Origin: Calditrichaceae bacterium
GTDB lineage: Bacteria > Calditrichota > Calditrichia > RBG-13-44-9 > J075
Length of the DNA: 64,000 nucleotides
Reading direction: 5' to 3'
Assembly: GCA_013360445.1 (NCBI GenBank)
Contig: JABWBP010000017.1
Span: 1 to 64,000, forward strand
This document shows positions 1 through 8,919 of the stretch, piece after piece. The position numbers and the translations under genes were made by a program. The notes beneath the pieces are model-generated. The model worked only from the letters and a program-made list of their open reading frames with translations, was not told the origin of the DNA and searched no databases. Numbering within the stretch: position 1 is the first letter of the stretch; every line of letters begins with the position of its first letter.

Positions 1-140
1 TTGCCACAGAGTTCACAGAGAGCACAGAGATATGGAAAAGTGCGTTAAACAAACCCCTTTATTAGAAAAAAATGTTCCATATACAAGAATAATGATTCTA
101 AGAGTCTTAAATTCTTTCTCTGTGACCTCTGTGGCTGAAT
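1..140. repeat. Dyad repeat, CCACAGAG word family
   Basis: The left arm (about 3-31) carries GCCACAGAG, TTCACAGAGA and GCACAGAGA in series. The right arm (about 113-139) carries the complement, TTCTCTGTGACCTCTGTGGC. The loop between them is A+T-rich. The same word family recurs at 23922-24050 and, in variant form, at 46676-46757 and 50641-50722. The right arm runs directly into the coding sequence of the ParE-like toxin and replaces its 3' end. Confidence 0.8.
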
Positions 141-359
141 AGTAACAATTAAACGATAATTGTGGAAGAATATCTCTCGAACGTTGGGCCGGTCTATTTC
201 CGGCACTCTCCTTCCACTTTTAGGAAAGTCTGCCAATTGTTTGACCCGGTCAAAAAAGGCTTCGACCCATCGCTCTGCAGCGGCAGGATTCTCTTGCGCC
301 ATATATTTTACGATTTCGGTGGTTCGTTCAATAGCCAGTTCTGACCAGATCACTTTCAT
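45..359 (-). CDS. RelE/ParE-family toxin with repeat-derived C-terminus
   Basis: Residues 1-72 match the RelE/ParE toxin fold: an N-terminal beta strand (KVIWSELA), two helices, then the segment around FPKSGRRVPE and REIFFHNYRL. Family members normally finish with two further beta strands carrying the basic residues that act on mRNA or gyrase. Here the reading frame leaves the family pattern after about residue 72 and simply translates the CCACAGAG repeat to a chance stop. ATG at 357-359 overlaps the antitoxin stop as ATGA, the usual coupling of such pairs. The toxin is probably inactive, although an expressed truncated form cannot be excluded. Family known; loss of activity inferred. Confidence 0.7.
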   Translation of the reverse strand: MKVIWSELAIERTTEIVKYMAQENPAAAERWVEAFFDRVKQLADFPKSGRRVPEIDRPNVREIFFHNYRLIVTIQPQRSQRKNLRLLESLFLYMEHFFLIKGFV

Positions 360-637
360 TGTTTGACGCTTTCAATCACTTTCTTCTTTGCCTCCTCATG
401 ATCATATATCCTGCCTTCGGAAATCTGTTTTTCCGCCGCTGCCAGATCTTGCAAAAGCTCAAGTTTATCAAGCAGCGCCTCGTATTGCGCCACATCTAAA
501 ATAACTGCCGCACTCTTACCTTTTTGAGTAATGATAAGGGGCCGCTTCGTTTGGCTAATTCTCCGAATAAGGGCGGTTGCATTTGCCCTGAACTCGGACA
601 GAGGTTTTATGTCTTCATCAATTTGGATGCGTCGCAT
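356..637 (-). CDS. Phd/YefM-family antitoxin
   Basis: A 93-residue protein starting at MRRIQIDEDI; this ATG (635-637) is preceded by AGGAG about 7 nt upstream, so the longer frame to 703 is not used. The middle segment (PLIITQKGKSAAVILDVAQYEAL) is the typical Phd/YefM DNA-binding region, in which the antitoxin represses its own promoter. The C-terminal acidic and lysine-rich helix would wrap the toxin. It is the upstream gene of the pair and overlaps the toxin start by 4 nt. With the partner truncated, it may survive as an orphan repressor. Confidence 0.85.
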   Translation of the reverse strand: MRRIQIDEDIKPLSEFRANATALIRRISQTKRPLIITQKGKSAAVILDVAQYEALLDKLELLQDLAAAEKQISEGRIYDHEEAKKKVIESVKQ

Positions 638-801
638 AAACTCTCCTGGCTGTTTTCCTGAAAAAATCACTCCAAAGGTACGGTCTGTACGAATTGAAAG
701 CAACGATTCTAATTTGAAAATCGCTTGATTCCCGCTTTTGGAATTCCATACCTTTAGAGGTCTTTTTCTTTATCCATTGGCCTTTACACTTCGGGAGCCG
801 T

Positions 802-3075
802 GTGACCCTCGAACAACTGCTCGATTATCTCAAAAACCGGCGGGAATTCATGGAAAACGTGACCCGCTGGGAAACCATTCCCGCCCGGGAAGGGCAATAT
901 GAGGATTTTTCCGCCTGCCCCGGCGTCGATGAGCGCCTGCAGGAAGCGTTGCGGCAAAAGGGCATCCGCCGGCTTTATACCCACCAAGCGGAAACCTTCC
1001 GTCATATCTCGGAAGGGAAAAACGTGGTGTTGGTAACCCCCACCGCCTCCGGAAAAACCCTGGGGTACAACCTGCCGGTGCTGAATGAGATTTTACGCGA
1101 CCCGGAAGCCCGCGCTCTCTACCTCTTCCCCACCAAGGCGCTCTCCCAGGATCAGTACGCCGAATTGCACGACCTGATTACCCTCCTCGGTGAAGACATC
1201 CGCACTTACACCTTCGACGGCGACACCCCGGTTTCTGCCCGCCAGGCCATCCGCCGCGCCGGGCACATCGTCATCACCAACCCGGACATGCTCCACCAGG
1301 GCATTCTGCCCCACCATACCATCTGGCTGAAACTGTTCGAGAACCTGCGCTACGTGGTTATCGACGAGCTGCACTACTACCGCGGGGTGTTCGGCAGCCA
1401 CCTCGCCAACGTCATCCGCCGCTTGAAGCGCATCGCCCGGTTTTATAACAGCAATCCCCGCTTCATCTGCTGCTCCGCCACCATTTCCAATCCCAGGGAG
1501 TTAGCGGAGAAGATCGTGGAGGAACCGTTCGAGTTAGTGGACAACAATGGCGCGCCCCGGGGGCGCAAGCATTTCATTCTCTACAATCCCCCGATCGTGA
1601 ACCGGGAATTGGGCATCCGCCGCTCGGTGCTGAACGAGGTGAACCGCATTTCCAAAAATTTCCTGGAAACCGGGGTGCAATCGATTGTGTTTGCCCGCAG
1701 CCGGGTGCGGGTGGAAGTGCTCACCCGCTATTTGAAGGAGCAGGCGCGGAGTCTGAAGATCCCGGAAAAGCGCATTCGCGGTTACCGCGGCGGCTACCTG
1801 CCCCTGGAACGCCGGGAGATCGAACAGGGGCTGCGCTCGGGGGAAATTCTCGGCGTTATCAGCACCAACGCGCTGGAGTTAGGCATCGACATCGGGCAGC
1901 TGGACGTGGCGCTGTTGGCCGGCTATCCCGGCTCCATCGCCAGCGCCTGGCAGCAGGCCGGCCGCGCCGGGCGGCGCAGCAAAACCTCCGCGGCGATCAT
2001 GATCGCCTCCAGTTCCCCGCTGGATCAGTATATCATCAATCACCCGGAGTATTTTTTCGAGAAATCCCCGGAAAACGGGATCGTGGATCCCAACAACCTC
2101 TTGATCCTGATGAGCCACCTCAAATGCGCCGCCTTCGAGCTTCCCTTCCTGGAGGATGAAATTTTCAGCCCCGTGGCCACCCGGGAAATTCTCGACTACC
2201 TGACGGATAACAAGGTGCTGCACAAATCCGGGGGAAGGTACCACTGGATGAGCGAGATCTATCCCGCCGAGGAAGTGAGCCTGCGCAGCGCCTCCCCGGA
2301 CAACGTGGTGATCATCGACGCCACGGAGGAGGAGCGAGTGATCGGGGAGACGGATCTCTTCAGCGCCCAGATGTTAGTGCACCAGGAGGCCATTTACATG
2401 CACGAGAGCCGCCAGTATCACGTGGATACGCTGGATTGGGAGCGCAAGAAAGCCTACGTGCGCCAGGTGGAGGTGGATTACTACACCGACGCCATCACCA
2501 AAACCGACATCAAAGTGCTGAACGTGGACGAAGAAAAACCCTATGGGGGGATCGGGCTGGCTTACGGCGAGATCAACGTCAACAACGTTACCACCGGGTA
2601 TAAAAAGATCAAGCTCTTTACCCACGAGAACGTGGGCGCCGGGCGGGTGTACCTGCCGGAGCAGGAAATGGCCACCACCGCGGCCTGGCTGGAATTTCCC
2701 CCGGACCTTGCCGCGCTCCTCTCCCTGCCCGCCAGCGACCTGAGCAGCGCCCTGCAGGCGGTCGCCAACCTGCTGCACCACATCGCCCCCTTGTACTTGA
2801 TGTGCGACCCCGCGGACCTGCGCGCCGCGCCGATGGTACGCTCCCCCTTCTCCGAAAAACCCACCGTGTATTTGTACGACAACTATCCCGGCGGAGTGGG
2901 GTTGAGCTTCAAGCTGTTCAACGATCCCGAGCCCTCCCTGCGCGGGGCGTTAGAGCAGGTAGAGCGTTGCGAATGCGAATCCGGCTGCCCCTCCTGCACC
3001 GGCCCGGCGCTGGAAACCGGGGAAAACGCCAAAGCCAACGCAGCGCGGCTGCTGCGGTTTGTTTTGGGGAAGTAG
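802..3075 (+). CDS. mrfA: DEAD/DEAH-box helicase with DUF1998 domain, MrfA/YprA-like
   Basis: A 757-residue superfamily 2 helicase. Motif I is TPTASGKT (residues 79-86) and motif II is DELH (188-191), with SAT and QQAGRAGRR motifs following. The C-terminal third is the DUF1998/MZB domain, ending in a zinc-type cysteine cluster (Cys 723, 725, 729, 732 in CECESGCPSC). This is the architecture of Bacillus MrfA (YprA), a 3'-5' helicase of mitomycin-damage repair. The usual partner exonuclease MrfB is not next to it. The start is GTG at 802 with GGGAG just upstream. A dyad repeat follows directly. Repair role inferred from family. Confidence 0.8.
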   Translation: MTLEQLLDYLKNRREFMENVTRWETIPAREGQYEDFSACPGVDERLQEALRQKGIRRLYTHQAETFRHISEGKNVVLVTPTASGKTLGYNLPVLNEILRDPEARALYLFPTKALSQDQYAELHDLITLLGEDIRTYTFDGDTPVSARQAIRRAGHIVITNPDMLHQGILPHHTIWLKLFENLRYVVIDELHYYRGVFGSHLANVIRRLKRIARFYNSNPRFICCSATISNPRELAEKIVEEPFELVDNNGAPRGRKHFILYNPPIVNRELGIRRSVLNEVNRISKNFLETGVQSIVFARSRVRVEVLTRYLKEQARSLKIPEKRIRGYRGGYLPLERREIEQGLRSGEILGVISTNALELGIDIGQLDVALLAGYPGSIASAWQQAGRAGRRSKTSAAIMIASSSPLDQYIINHPEYFFEKSPENGIVDPNNLLILMSHLKCAAFELPFLEDEIFSPVATREILDYLTDNKVLHKSGGRYHWMSEIYPAEEVSLRSASPDNVVIIDATEEERVIGETDLFSAQMLVHQEAIYMHESRQYHVDTLDWERKKAYVRQVEVDYYTDAITKTDIKVLNVDEEKPYGGIGLAYGEINVNNVTTGYKKIKLFTHENVGAGRVYLPEQEMATTAAWLEFPPDLAALLSLPASDLSSALQAVANLLHHIAPLYLMCDPADLRAAPMVRSPFSEKPTVYLYDNYPGGVGLSFKLFNDPEPSLRGALEQVERCECESGCPSCTGPALETGENAKANAARLLRFVLGK

Positions 3076-3076
3076 T

Positions 3077-3180
3077 TATATCGTGTTCATGTTCGCATGT
3101 GTTCATGTGTTCCGGTGTTCGTATGTTTGTGTGTTTCTGTGTTTATGTTACTCGAACACCTGAACACCTGAGCACAGTAA
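3077..3180. repeat. Dyad repeat, GTGTTC/GAACAC word family
   Basis: The left arm repeats GTGTTC and TGTGTTCATGTGTTC-like words. The right arm is CTCGAACACCTGAACACC. It begins one or two bases after the mrfA stop codon. Related copies lie at 8803-8919 and 52361-52440. The rest of the 223-bp gap to pepD shows nothing further that I recognise. Confidence 0.7.
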
Positions 3181-3298
3181 ACCCGCGATAGCCCTTGCCA
3201 GGCATAAATTCTCAAAACTCTTTGCCGGTTATCTTTTCGGTATTAATTTGTAGCCGTTTGATAATCTCTACCGAAACCTAATGAAAAGGAGACAGACC

Positions 3299-4756
3299 AT
3301 GTCCAAAGCGATTGCAGGATTGAAGCCCGAACGGGTATGGCACTATTTTGCGGAAATTTCCCGCATTCCCCGCGGTTCCAAAAATGAGACCGCAATTTCC
3401 AAATACGTGCTCGAAACCGCTAAAAAAATGGGCCTGGAAGCGAAACAGGACCGCTTCGGGAATGTGGTGGTGAGAAAACCTGCCTCCCCGGGGCGGGAAA
3501 AAGCCCCCCGAATCTGCCTGCAAGGGCACTTAGACATGGTCTGCGAGAAAAACGCCGGCAAAAAACACGACTTCAGCAAAGACCCCATCGAGTTAGTACG
3601 CAAGGGCAACCTGCTGATGGCCGACGGAACTACCTTAGGGGCGGATAACGGCATTGCCGTGGCCGCCAACTTGGCCATCATGGAAGACAAAAAACTGGAA
3701 CACGGCCCCCTGGAATTCCTCTTCACCGTGGACGAGGAAACCGGCCTCACCGGGGCAAACAACCTGCAGCCCGGTTTTTTAGAGAGCAAAACCCTCATCA
3801 ACCTCGATTCGGAAGAAGAAGGGGCGCTCTACGTGGGCTGCTCCGGCGGGCGGGATACTACCGGAACCTGGAAAGTGGACTTCGAGGATGCCCCGGCCAA
3901 CACCGTCGCCGTGCAGGTGAACGTGGCCGGGTTGCGGGGCGGGCACTCCGGGCTGGAGATCGACAAGGGGCGCGGCAACGCCATCAAGATTATGGACCGG
4001 GTGCTGATTGCGTTAGGGAACATGGGCGCGCGCCTGTCGCGCATCGACGGGGGCAACAAACGCAACGCCATCCCCAGGGAGTGCGAGGCGCTGCTCTTCG
4101 TTCCCCAAAAGAAGCTGCAAGAGGCGCTCGATACGGCGGCGCAATATCATGAGACCATCCGGGCGGAGCTGGCCAGCGTGGAGCCGGATTTGCGCATTAC
4201 TGCGGCGCAGGCGAAGGGAGTGAAAAAGGGCAAGGTGATCAAAAAATCGCAGCAGAAGAAGATCACCCAGGCCATTTCCGGCCTGCCGCACGGGGTGATC
4301 AAGATGAGCGCGGAGATTTCCTGGCTGGTGGAAACCTCCACCAACGTGGCGGTGATCAATACCGGCAAAAAAACCATCTCCCTGGCGACCAGCCAGCGCA
4401 GCTCCGTGGCCTCGGAGTTAGACGAGATCTGCCAGACGGTGCGCAACATTTTCGAATTAGGCGGCGCGGAAGCGGCGCAAAGCGACGGCTACCCGGGCTG
4501 GAAGCCCAACCTCGATTCCCCGGTATTGAAAAAGGCCATCGCCGCTTACAAATCCCTGTACGGTAAAAAACCGGAAGTGAAGGCGATCCACGCCGGCCTG
4601 GAGTGCGGGATCATCGGCGAGAAATACCCCGGCATGGACATGCTCTCCTTCGGCCCTACCCTGGAAGGAGTGCACTCCCCGGATGAGAAAATTCATATCG
4701 ACACCGTGGAGCGCTTCTGGAACTTCCTGCTCGCGTTGATCAAAAACGCGGCTTGA
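3299..4756 (+). CDS. pepD: Aminoacyl-histidine dipeptidase (PepD, peptidase M20C)
   Basis: A cytosolic zinc dipeptidase that hydrolyses Xaa-His dipeptides such as carnosine. The 485-residue protein starts at MSKAIAGLKP; ATG 3299 has AAAAGGAGA 8 nt upstream, better than the in-frame ATG at 3281. Visible M20 metal and catalytic residues: GHLDM (His77, Asp79), the bridging Asp116 in LGADNG, the Glu146-Glu147 pair in VDEETG, and HAGLECG near the C-terminus. Length matches the family (about 485). It converges on the symporter at 4854 with a dyad repeat between them. Peptide recycling role is known for the family. Confidence 0.92.
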   Translation: MSKAIAGLKPERVWHYFAEISRIPRGSKNETAISKYVLETAKKMGLEAKQDRFGNVVVRKPASPGREKAPRICLQGHLDMVCEKNAGKKHDFSKDPIELVRKGNLLMADGTTLGADNGIAVAANLAIMEDKKLEHGPLEFLFTVDEETGLTGANNLQPGFLESKTLINLDSEEEGALYVGCSGGRDTTGTWKVDFEDAPANTVAVQVNVAGLRGGHSGLEIDKGRGNAIKIMDRVLIALGNMGARLSRIDGGNKRNAIPRECEALLFVPQKKLQEALDTAAQYHETIRAELASVEPDLRITAAQAKGVKKGKVIKKSQQKKITQAISGLPHGVIKMSAEISWLVETSTNVAVINTGKKTISLATSQRSSVASELDEICQTVRNIFELGGAEAAQSDGYPGWKPNLDSPVLKKAIAAYKSLYGKKPEVKAIHAGLECGIIGEKYPGMDMLSFGPTLEGVHSPDEKIHIDTVERFWNFLLALIKNAA

Positions 4757-4764
4757 GAGGGTCT

Positions 4765-4858
4765 TAAGGCAGGCGGCAGGTTACAGTAAGCAGTAGGCAG
4801 TAGACAGTTTGGCAACTTCGCCTGCTCCCCCCTGCTTACTGCCTCTGCCCCTTCTACT
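4765..4858. repeat. Dyad repeat, CAGTAGGC/GCCTACTG word family
   Basis: The left arm holds GGCAGGCGGCAGG, AGTAAGCAGTAGGCAGTAG. The right arm holds CCTGCTTACTGCCTCTGCCCC and TTCTACTG. It fills the gap between two convergent genes. The symporter's TAG stop codon (4854-4856) lies inside the right arm. A second copy is at 13611-13730. Confidence 0.75.
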
Positions 4859-6122
4859 GTTTCAATTCCACCCCTTCCGTGCGGGCGATGTACGCGGCGC
4901 AGGTAATATCCCCGGTCACGTTCAACACCGTGCGGCACATATCTAAAATCCGGTCCACCCCCAGGATAATGGCAATTCCCTCCGCCGGCACCCCGACCAT
5001 TCCCAACACAATGATCATTAACGGGATCGCGCCAGAAGGTACCCCCGCCGCCCCCACCGCGGTCACCACGCTCATAATCACCACGATGACCTGCTGCGAG
5101 AGGGTGAGATCCACCCCAAAAACCTGAGCCAGGAATAGCACCGTGACGCCCTCGAACAGGGCGGTTCCGTTCATATTCATGGTCGCCCCCAGGGGCAGCA
5201 CAAAGCCGCTGATCTTTGCAGGAATGCCTAAGTTTTCCTGCGATACAGTAATGGTGGTGGGCAGGGTGGCGTTACTGGAACTGGTAGAGAAAGCGGTCAG
5301 CATCACCGTTTCCACCTTGCGGAAAAACCTCAAGGGGTTGTAGCGGGCAAAAATGCGCACCAGGAAAGAAAACACCCCGAAAAAGTGCAGAGTGAAACCT
5401 AACAGAACGGTGATCACGTACATGCCCAGCGCAATGAGCAGATCGTAACCGAATCGCGAAGTCACGCTAAAAATGAGCGCCGCCACCCCGAAGGGCGCCA
5501 GCTTCATGGCAATGTTGATAATCGCAACGGTCACGTCGTTGATCCCCTCTAACACCCGAACCAACGGTTGAACCCGCTCTTTTTTTACCATGGTAATTCC
5601 GATTCCCACCATTAACGCCAGGAAAATTAACGCCAGCATATCGGGATTAGGGCGGGCGATGGCCGCGACCGGGTTTCGAGGAACGACGTTGACCAGGATT
5701 TGAATCCCGAACCCGGTCTTTTCCGCAGTATCCTTCAGCTCTGCGGCCTGGGAACTGTAGGAGGCTAATAATTCTGTTTTGGTTTCTTCGGGAAGATAAT
5801 CCCCGGGGCGAATGCTATTGACCAGCGCCAGGCCGATAATGACGGCCAGGGTAGTGGCCAGCAGAAAGTACAGGGCAGTGCGCAGGCCAATGTTCCCGAG
5901 GTGCTTCAAATCGCCTATCTGCGCGACGCCCAGCGACACGCTGGCGAAAACCAGCGGGATCACCATCATGATCAGCATATTCAAAAAAATTTTTCCCAGC
6001 GGATCGCTGAAATATTTCTGCGTTGCCTCCAACAGAAGCGTTCCGGGCAGGAATTTATTGCTGAGCACGCCCGCAGCGGCGCCGATGATCAGGCCGAGGA
6101 ATATCTTGGTGTGTCGTTTCAT
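4854..6122 (-). CDS. Dicarboxylate/amino acid:cation symporter (DAACS family)
   Basis: An inner-membrane sodium- or proton-coupled transporter of the GltP/DctA type, 422 residues, about the family length. The re-entrant serine-rich loop is STSSSNATLP (279-288); the cation/substrate motif is NMNGT (316-320); and the last core helix carries DRILDMCRTVLNVTGD with Asp390, Asp394, Asn401 and Asp405, which in homologues bind substrate and sodium. No Arg at the acidic-substrate position could be assigned by eye, so glutamate, aspartate, C4-dicarboxylate or neutral amino acids are all possible. The NMNGT in place of NMDGT fits a transporter not strictly coupled like GltPh. Confidence 0.88.
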   Translation of the reverse strand: MKRHTKIFLGLIIGAAAGVLSNKFLPGTLLLEATQKYFSDPLGKIFLNMLIMMVIPLVFASVSLGVAQIGDLKHLGNIGLRTALYFLLATTLAVIIGLALVNSIRPGDYLPEETKTELLASYSSQAAELKDTAEKTGFGIQILVNVVPRNPVAAIARPNPDMLALIFLALMVGIGITMVKKERVQPLVRVLEGINDVTVAIINIAMKLAPFGVAALIFSVTSRFGYDLLIALGMYVITVLLGFTLHFFGVFSFLVRIFARYNPLRFFRKVETVMLTAFSTSSSNATLPTTITVSQENLGIPAKISGFVLPLGATMNMNGTALFEGVTVLFLAQVFGVDLTLSQQVIVVIMSVVTAVGAAGVPSGAIPLMIIVLGMVGVPAEGIAIILGVDRILDMCRTVLNVTGDITCAAYIARTEGVELKQ

Positions 6123-6264
6123 GAAGGATTCCAGTCGATTTCGTTGGAGAGTCCCGTGAAGACGCTAAAACGGGGCATTAACGATTCGGAGTATCGGAGG
6201 AGAGTTCCCCTCCCTTCATCGGTTCACCTCTTCCCTAATCCGGTCATATTCTAAACCCCGGAAA

Positions 6265-6352
6265 GTTTTACCCTATACCCTTTATGCCCATAAACAATAT
6301 AGCTCGAGCCGTCCCTGAATCCGCAATCCGAAATCACAAATCCGAAATCTCA
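6265..6352. repeat. Repeat words CCCTATACCC and AATCCGCAATCCG
   Basis: CCCTATACCCTTTATGCCC (6271-6289) is followed by AATCCGCAATCCGAAATC and AATCCGAAATCTCA (6319-6352). The TGA stop of the downstream radical SAM gene (6350-6352) lies inside the last word. The same AATCCGCAATCC word occurs at 26796-26816 and, reversed, inside the coding sequence at 16761-16789. Confidence 0.65.
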
Positions 6353-7798
6353 CTGCTCCCACTCCCCTACCCGCTCTAACGCTTTAAACAAAGCCTGCCG
6401 GAAGTCCGCTGGCTGAAAAAACGTCACCCCGCGCCGCACCCCGTCATTCAGCATGTTGGCAAACTGGCTGACGGTTTGAAAGCGGTAGTAGGCTTCGATG
6501 GTGCGGTAGAGCGGGATAACGGTCTTGTTGGTGATCAACGGATCGGGATTTTCCGGCAGAAACCCGTTTTCAATCGCCCGCCGGTAATCTACCGTGCCGG
6601 GAATGGGAGAGAAGCAGGCCAGCCGCACCTGCACCCCTAAGTTATTGGCGTAGAGAATGGTTTCGATCACTTCTTCGAGGGGCTGGTTGGGCAGGCCCAT
6701 GATGATGTAGGTCTCCAGGTCGCGGGCCTGGAACCCCGCTTTTACCAGGTTGGCCACCGCCCGGGTCATCTCGCCGGGGGTAACTTTATTGTGAATATCC
6801 CGCCGGCGCTCTTTCGCCACCGATTCCAAACTCAAGCGAATGGTTTTGAAATTGCACTCGTACATCAGTTGCGCCAGCTCTTCGTCGATGAAACGGGCGT
6901 GCAGTCCGTTGGGGGTATGGAAGCGCAAGGGCTGTTTGCTCTCTTTGATGGCTTGCAAGATCGGTTTGATGCGCCGTTCCGGCTGCATCAGCAGGGCGTC
7001 GTCGTAAAAAGCCACGTCGCGCACCCCGAAGCGCCGGGTTTGGGTAAGAAGCTCTTCCAGCACCTTATCCGGTTTGCGCTGGGAAAAATTTTCATCAATT
7101 TTGTAGGTGGCGCAAAAGGTGCAGCGAAACGGGCAGCCGCGCGAGGCCATGGCGACCAAATAGCTTATCTCTGGATAGAGGTCGAAAGCGGGGTAAGGGA
7201 AGTCATCGATGTCGCCGGGGAATTCTTCCCGCAGGTGAGGCAATTTCAGAATATCCGCCAGCAATTCCGCAGCCTTGATTTCGCCGGGGCCGGTAATCAG
7301 GTAATCGGGTTGAATGGCCTGGCGGGCATGTTCGGGCATCAGGGTGGCGTAAATGCCGCCGAGCACGACGGGAACTCCCGGAAAAATCTCCCGGCAAATT
7401 TCCACTGCCCGTTGCGGGCCGGGATACCAGTAGGTCATTCCGCTGGTGATAAAGATAGCGTTCGGGCGGGGATGGTTGTGCAAATCGCGCCGGAAGATAT
7501 CTTCCGGCAATCCATAGCGGGCGAAGTAGCGGGGAATGAATTTGATCGCCTCCGGGGTCGCCATGATTTCCCGGTGAAAAGGACCGCTGCCGTATTTGCT
7601 CTGCTTGGGGGCATTACGCCCCTGCCGCCGCAGCAGCTCCGGGTGATGTTTGTCCAAACAGTCGATCAGCCCTGCCCGCACCCCGCGCTGTTTCAAAAAA
7701 GCGGCCACGTAGAGCAGGCCCAGCGGCTTGCTCCATAAATCGTAGGCGGAAAAGTCATAAATCCAGGGGTTGATGCAGAGGATATAGGGTGATTTCAT
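6350..7798 (-). CDS. B12-binding-domain radical SAM protein
   Basis: A 482-residue class B-like radical SAM enzyme. Residues 1-190 form a Rossmann-like cobalamin-binding domain (PLGLLYVAAFLKQRG and VVLGGIYATLMPEH). The iron-sulphur motif is Cys222-x3-Cys226-x2-Cys229 in GCPFRCTFC, followed by the radical SAM barrel with the E-x-I-x-G-L-P segment ETYIIMGLP. Such proteins often do methyl transfer or other radical chemistry on lipids, tetrapyrroles or natural products. The substrate cannot be read from sequence. No biosynthetic neighbours are present, so the specific role is unknown. Confidence 0.85.
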   Translation of the reverse strand: MKSPYILCINPWIYDFSAYDLWSKPLGLLYVAAFLKQRGVRAGLIDCLDKHHPELLRRQGRNAPKQSKYGSGPFHREIMATPEAIKFIPRYFARYGLPEDIFRRDLHNHPRPNAIFITSGMTYWYPGPQRAVEICREIFPGVPVVLGGIYATLMPEHARQAIQPDYLITGPGEIKAAELLADILKLPHLREEFPGDIDDFPYPAFDLYPEISYLVAMASRGCPFRCTFCATYKIDENFSQRKPDKVLEELLTQTRRFGVRDVAFYDDALLMQPERRIKPILQAIKESKQPLRFHTPNGLHARFIDEELAQLMYECNFKTIRLSLESVAKERRRDIHNKVTPGEMTRAVANLVKAGFQARDLETYIIMGLPNQPLEEVIETILYANNLGVQVRLACFSPIPGTVDYRRAIENGFLPENPDPLITNKTVIPLYRTIEAYYRFQTVSQFANMLNDGVRRGVTFFQPADFRQALFKALERVGEWEQ

Positions 7799-7811
7799 GG
7801 GCTATACAAAC

Positions 7812-7858
7812 TTCATAATTGGCAATTGACAATTGGTAATTGCCAATTGCCAATTAAA
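7812..7858. repeat. Dyad repeat, CAATTGGCAATTG word
   Basis: Near-tandem AATTGGCAATTGACAATTGG is followed by TAATTGCCAATTGCCAATTA, so the two halves are complementary. It sits between the start of the radical SAM gene and the end of the M48 gene, in what may be the promoter region of the radical SAM gene. Confidence 0.75.
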
Positions 7859-7909
7859 ACATCCGCTGTTTCCTATGTTCCCTGACCCTTATAAATTAAG
7901 CCCGGGAGG

Positions 7910-8794
7910 CTACGGTTGCAAGCCCGCCGGCACGCCGCCCGGAAATTGCTGCTCGATGGCCTCGTTGATCCGGGCAACCCGGTTTTCCGGGTTGGGATGG
8001 GTGCTGAAGAACTCCGGCTGGCGCGCTCCGCCGCCAGCTTCGGCGAGGATTTCCATCACCCCGATGAGCGCCCGGGGATCGTATCCCGCCTCGGAGATGA
8101 ACCGCACTCCCAGGGCGTCGGATTGCAATTCGTCATCCCGCCCGTATTTCATGTTCACCAACTGTCCCACCATCATAGCAATATAGGCCGTCTGCTGGCT
8201 GTTAGGATTCTCCGGATCGTAGGTGGACAGCACCAGCGCGCCGGTCAATCCCTGGGTTAGCTGCTGCTGCGCGATGCGCTGCGCCCCGTGCCGGGCCACC
8301 ACGTGGCCGACTTCGTGCCCTAACACTCCTGCCAACTGACCCTCGGTTTGCAGCCGCCGGAACAGTCCCGCGGTGATAAAAATCTGCCCGCCCGGCAGCG
8401 CAAAGGCATTGATAGTCTGCTCGTCGGCGAGAAGGTGAAATTCGTATTGATAAGGAGTTTGGGAAGCCGCGCCGCGGGAAACGATTCGCTGCCCCACCTG
8501 GCTTACCAGGGATCGCGCCTGGCGGTCCGGGTGCAGGCCGCCGTATTGCTGCGCCATTTCCGGGGCGGCTTGCAGGCCCAACGCAATTTCCTGCTCGGCG
8601 GAGATGTTGACGTGCTGTTTTTCACCGGTCACCGGGTTATACACGCTCGATCCGAAATAGGAGAGCAGTGCGAATCCGGCCATCAGAAGACCGATAATGA
8701 AGCGGAATTTTCGAAAAGGACTGGCAGAGCGGTTGGCAGCCGGAAAAGCGCGCTGCCCGAAACCCTGCCGGGAGGGATAGTTCTGCCCGTACAT
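7910..8794 (-). CDS. M48-family zinc metalloprotease, membrane-anchored
   Basis: A 294-residue protease of the BepA/LoiP/HtpX clan. After a Gln/Ser-rich N-terminus there is one transmembrane segment (about 31-48). The zinc motif is His160-Glu161-x2-His164 (GHEVGHVVARH), and the third ligand is Glu222 in the DELQSDALG segment. It ends with the typical FSTHPNPENRVARI element. The site would lie on the periplasmic side and act in envelope protein quality control. The N-terminus lacks a lipobox. Substrate unknown. Confidence 0.88.
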   Translation of the reverse strand: MYGQNYPSRQGFGQRAFPAANRSASPFRKFRFIIGLLMAGFALLSYFGSSVYNPVTGEKQHVNISAEQEIALGLQAAPEMAQQYGGLHPDRQARSLVSQVGQRIVSRGAASQTPYQYEFHLLADEQTINAFALPGGQIFITAGLFRRLQTEGQLAGVLGHEVGHVVARHGAQRIAQQQLTQGLTGALVLSTYDPENPNSQQTAYIAMMVGQLVNMKYGRDDELQSDALGVRFISEAGYDPRALIGVMEILAEAGGGARQPEFFSTHPNPENRVARINEAIEQQFPGGVPAGLQP

Positions 8795-8802
8795 GTACTT
8801 TC

Positions 8803-8919
8803 TCGAGTGTTTTGGGTGTTATGGTGTTTTAGTGTTATGGTGGATGGCTGTCAGTTTGCGGTCCCTTACTCGAATGCTAAAATACTCGAACACCATAACA
8901 CATGAGCACTTTAGCACTA
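8803..8919. repeat. Dyad repeat, GTGTTATGG/CCATAACAC word family
   Basis: The left arm is CGAGTGTTTTGGGTGTTATG followed by GTGTTTTAGTGTTATGG. The right arm is TACTCGAACACCATAACACATG and AGCACTTTAGCAC. The TAG stop of the membrane protein gene (8917-8919) is inside the right arm. Confidence 0.75.

Noticed and set aside
6791-7738. 315-codon open frame on the plus strand opposite the radical SAM gene
   Set aside because: It lies wholly antisense to a gene with clear motifs; its product has no family character and reflects G+C-rich codon bias.
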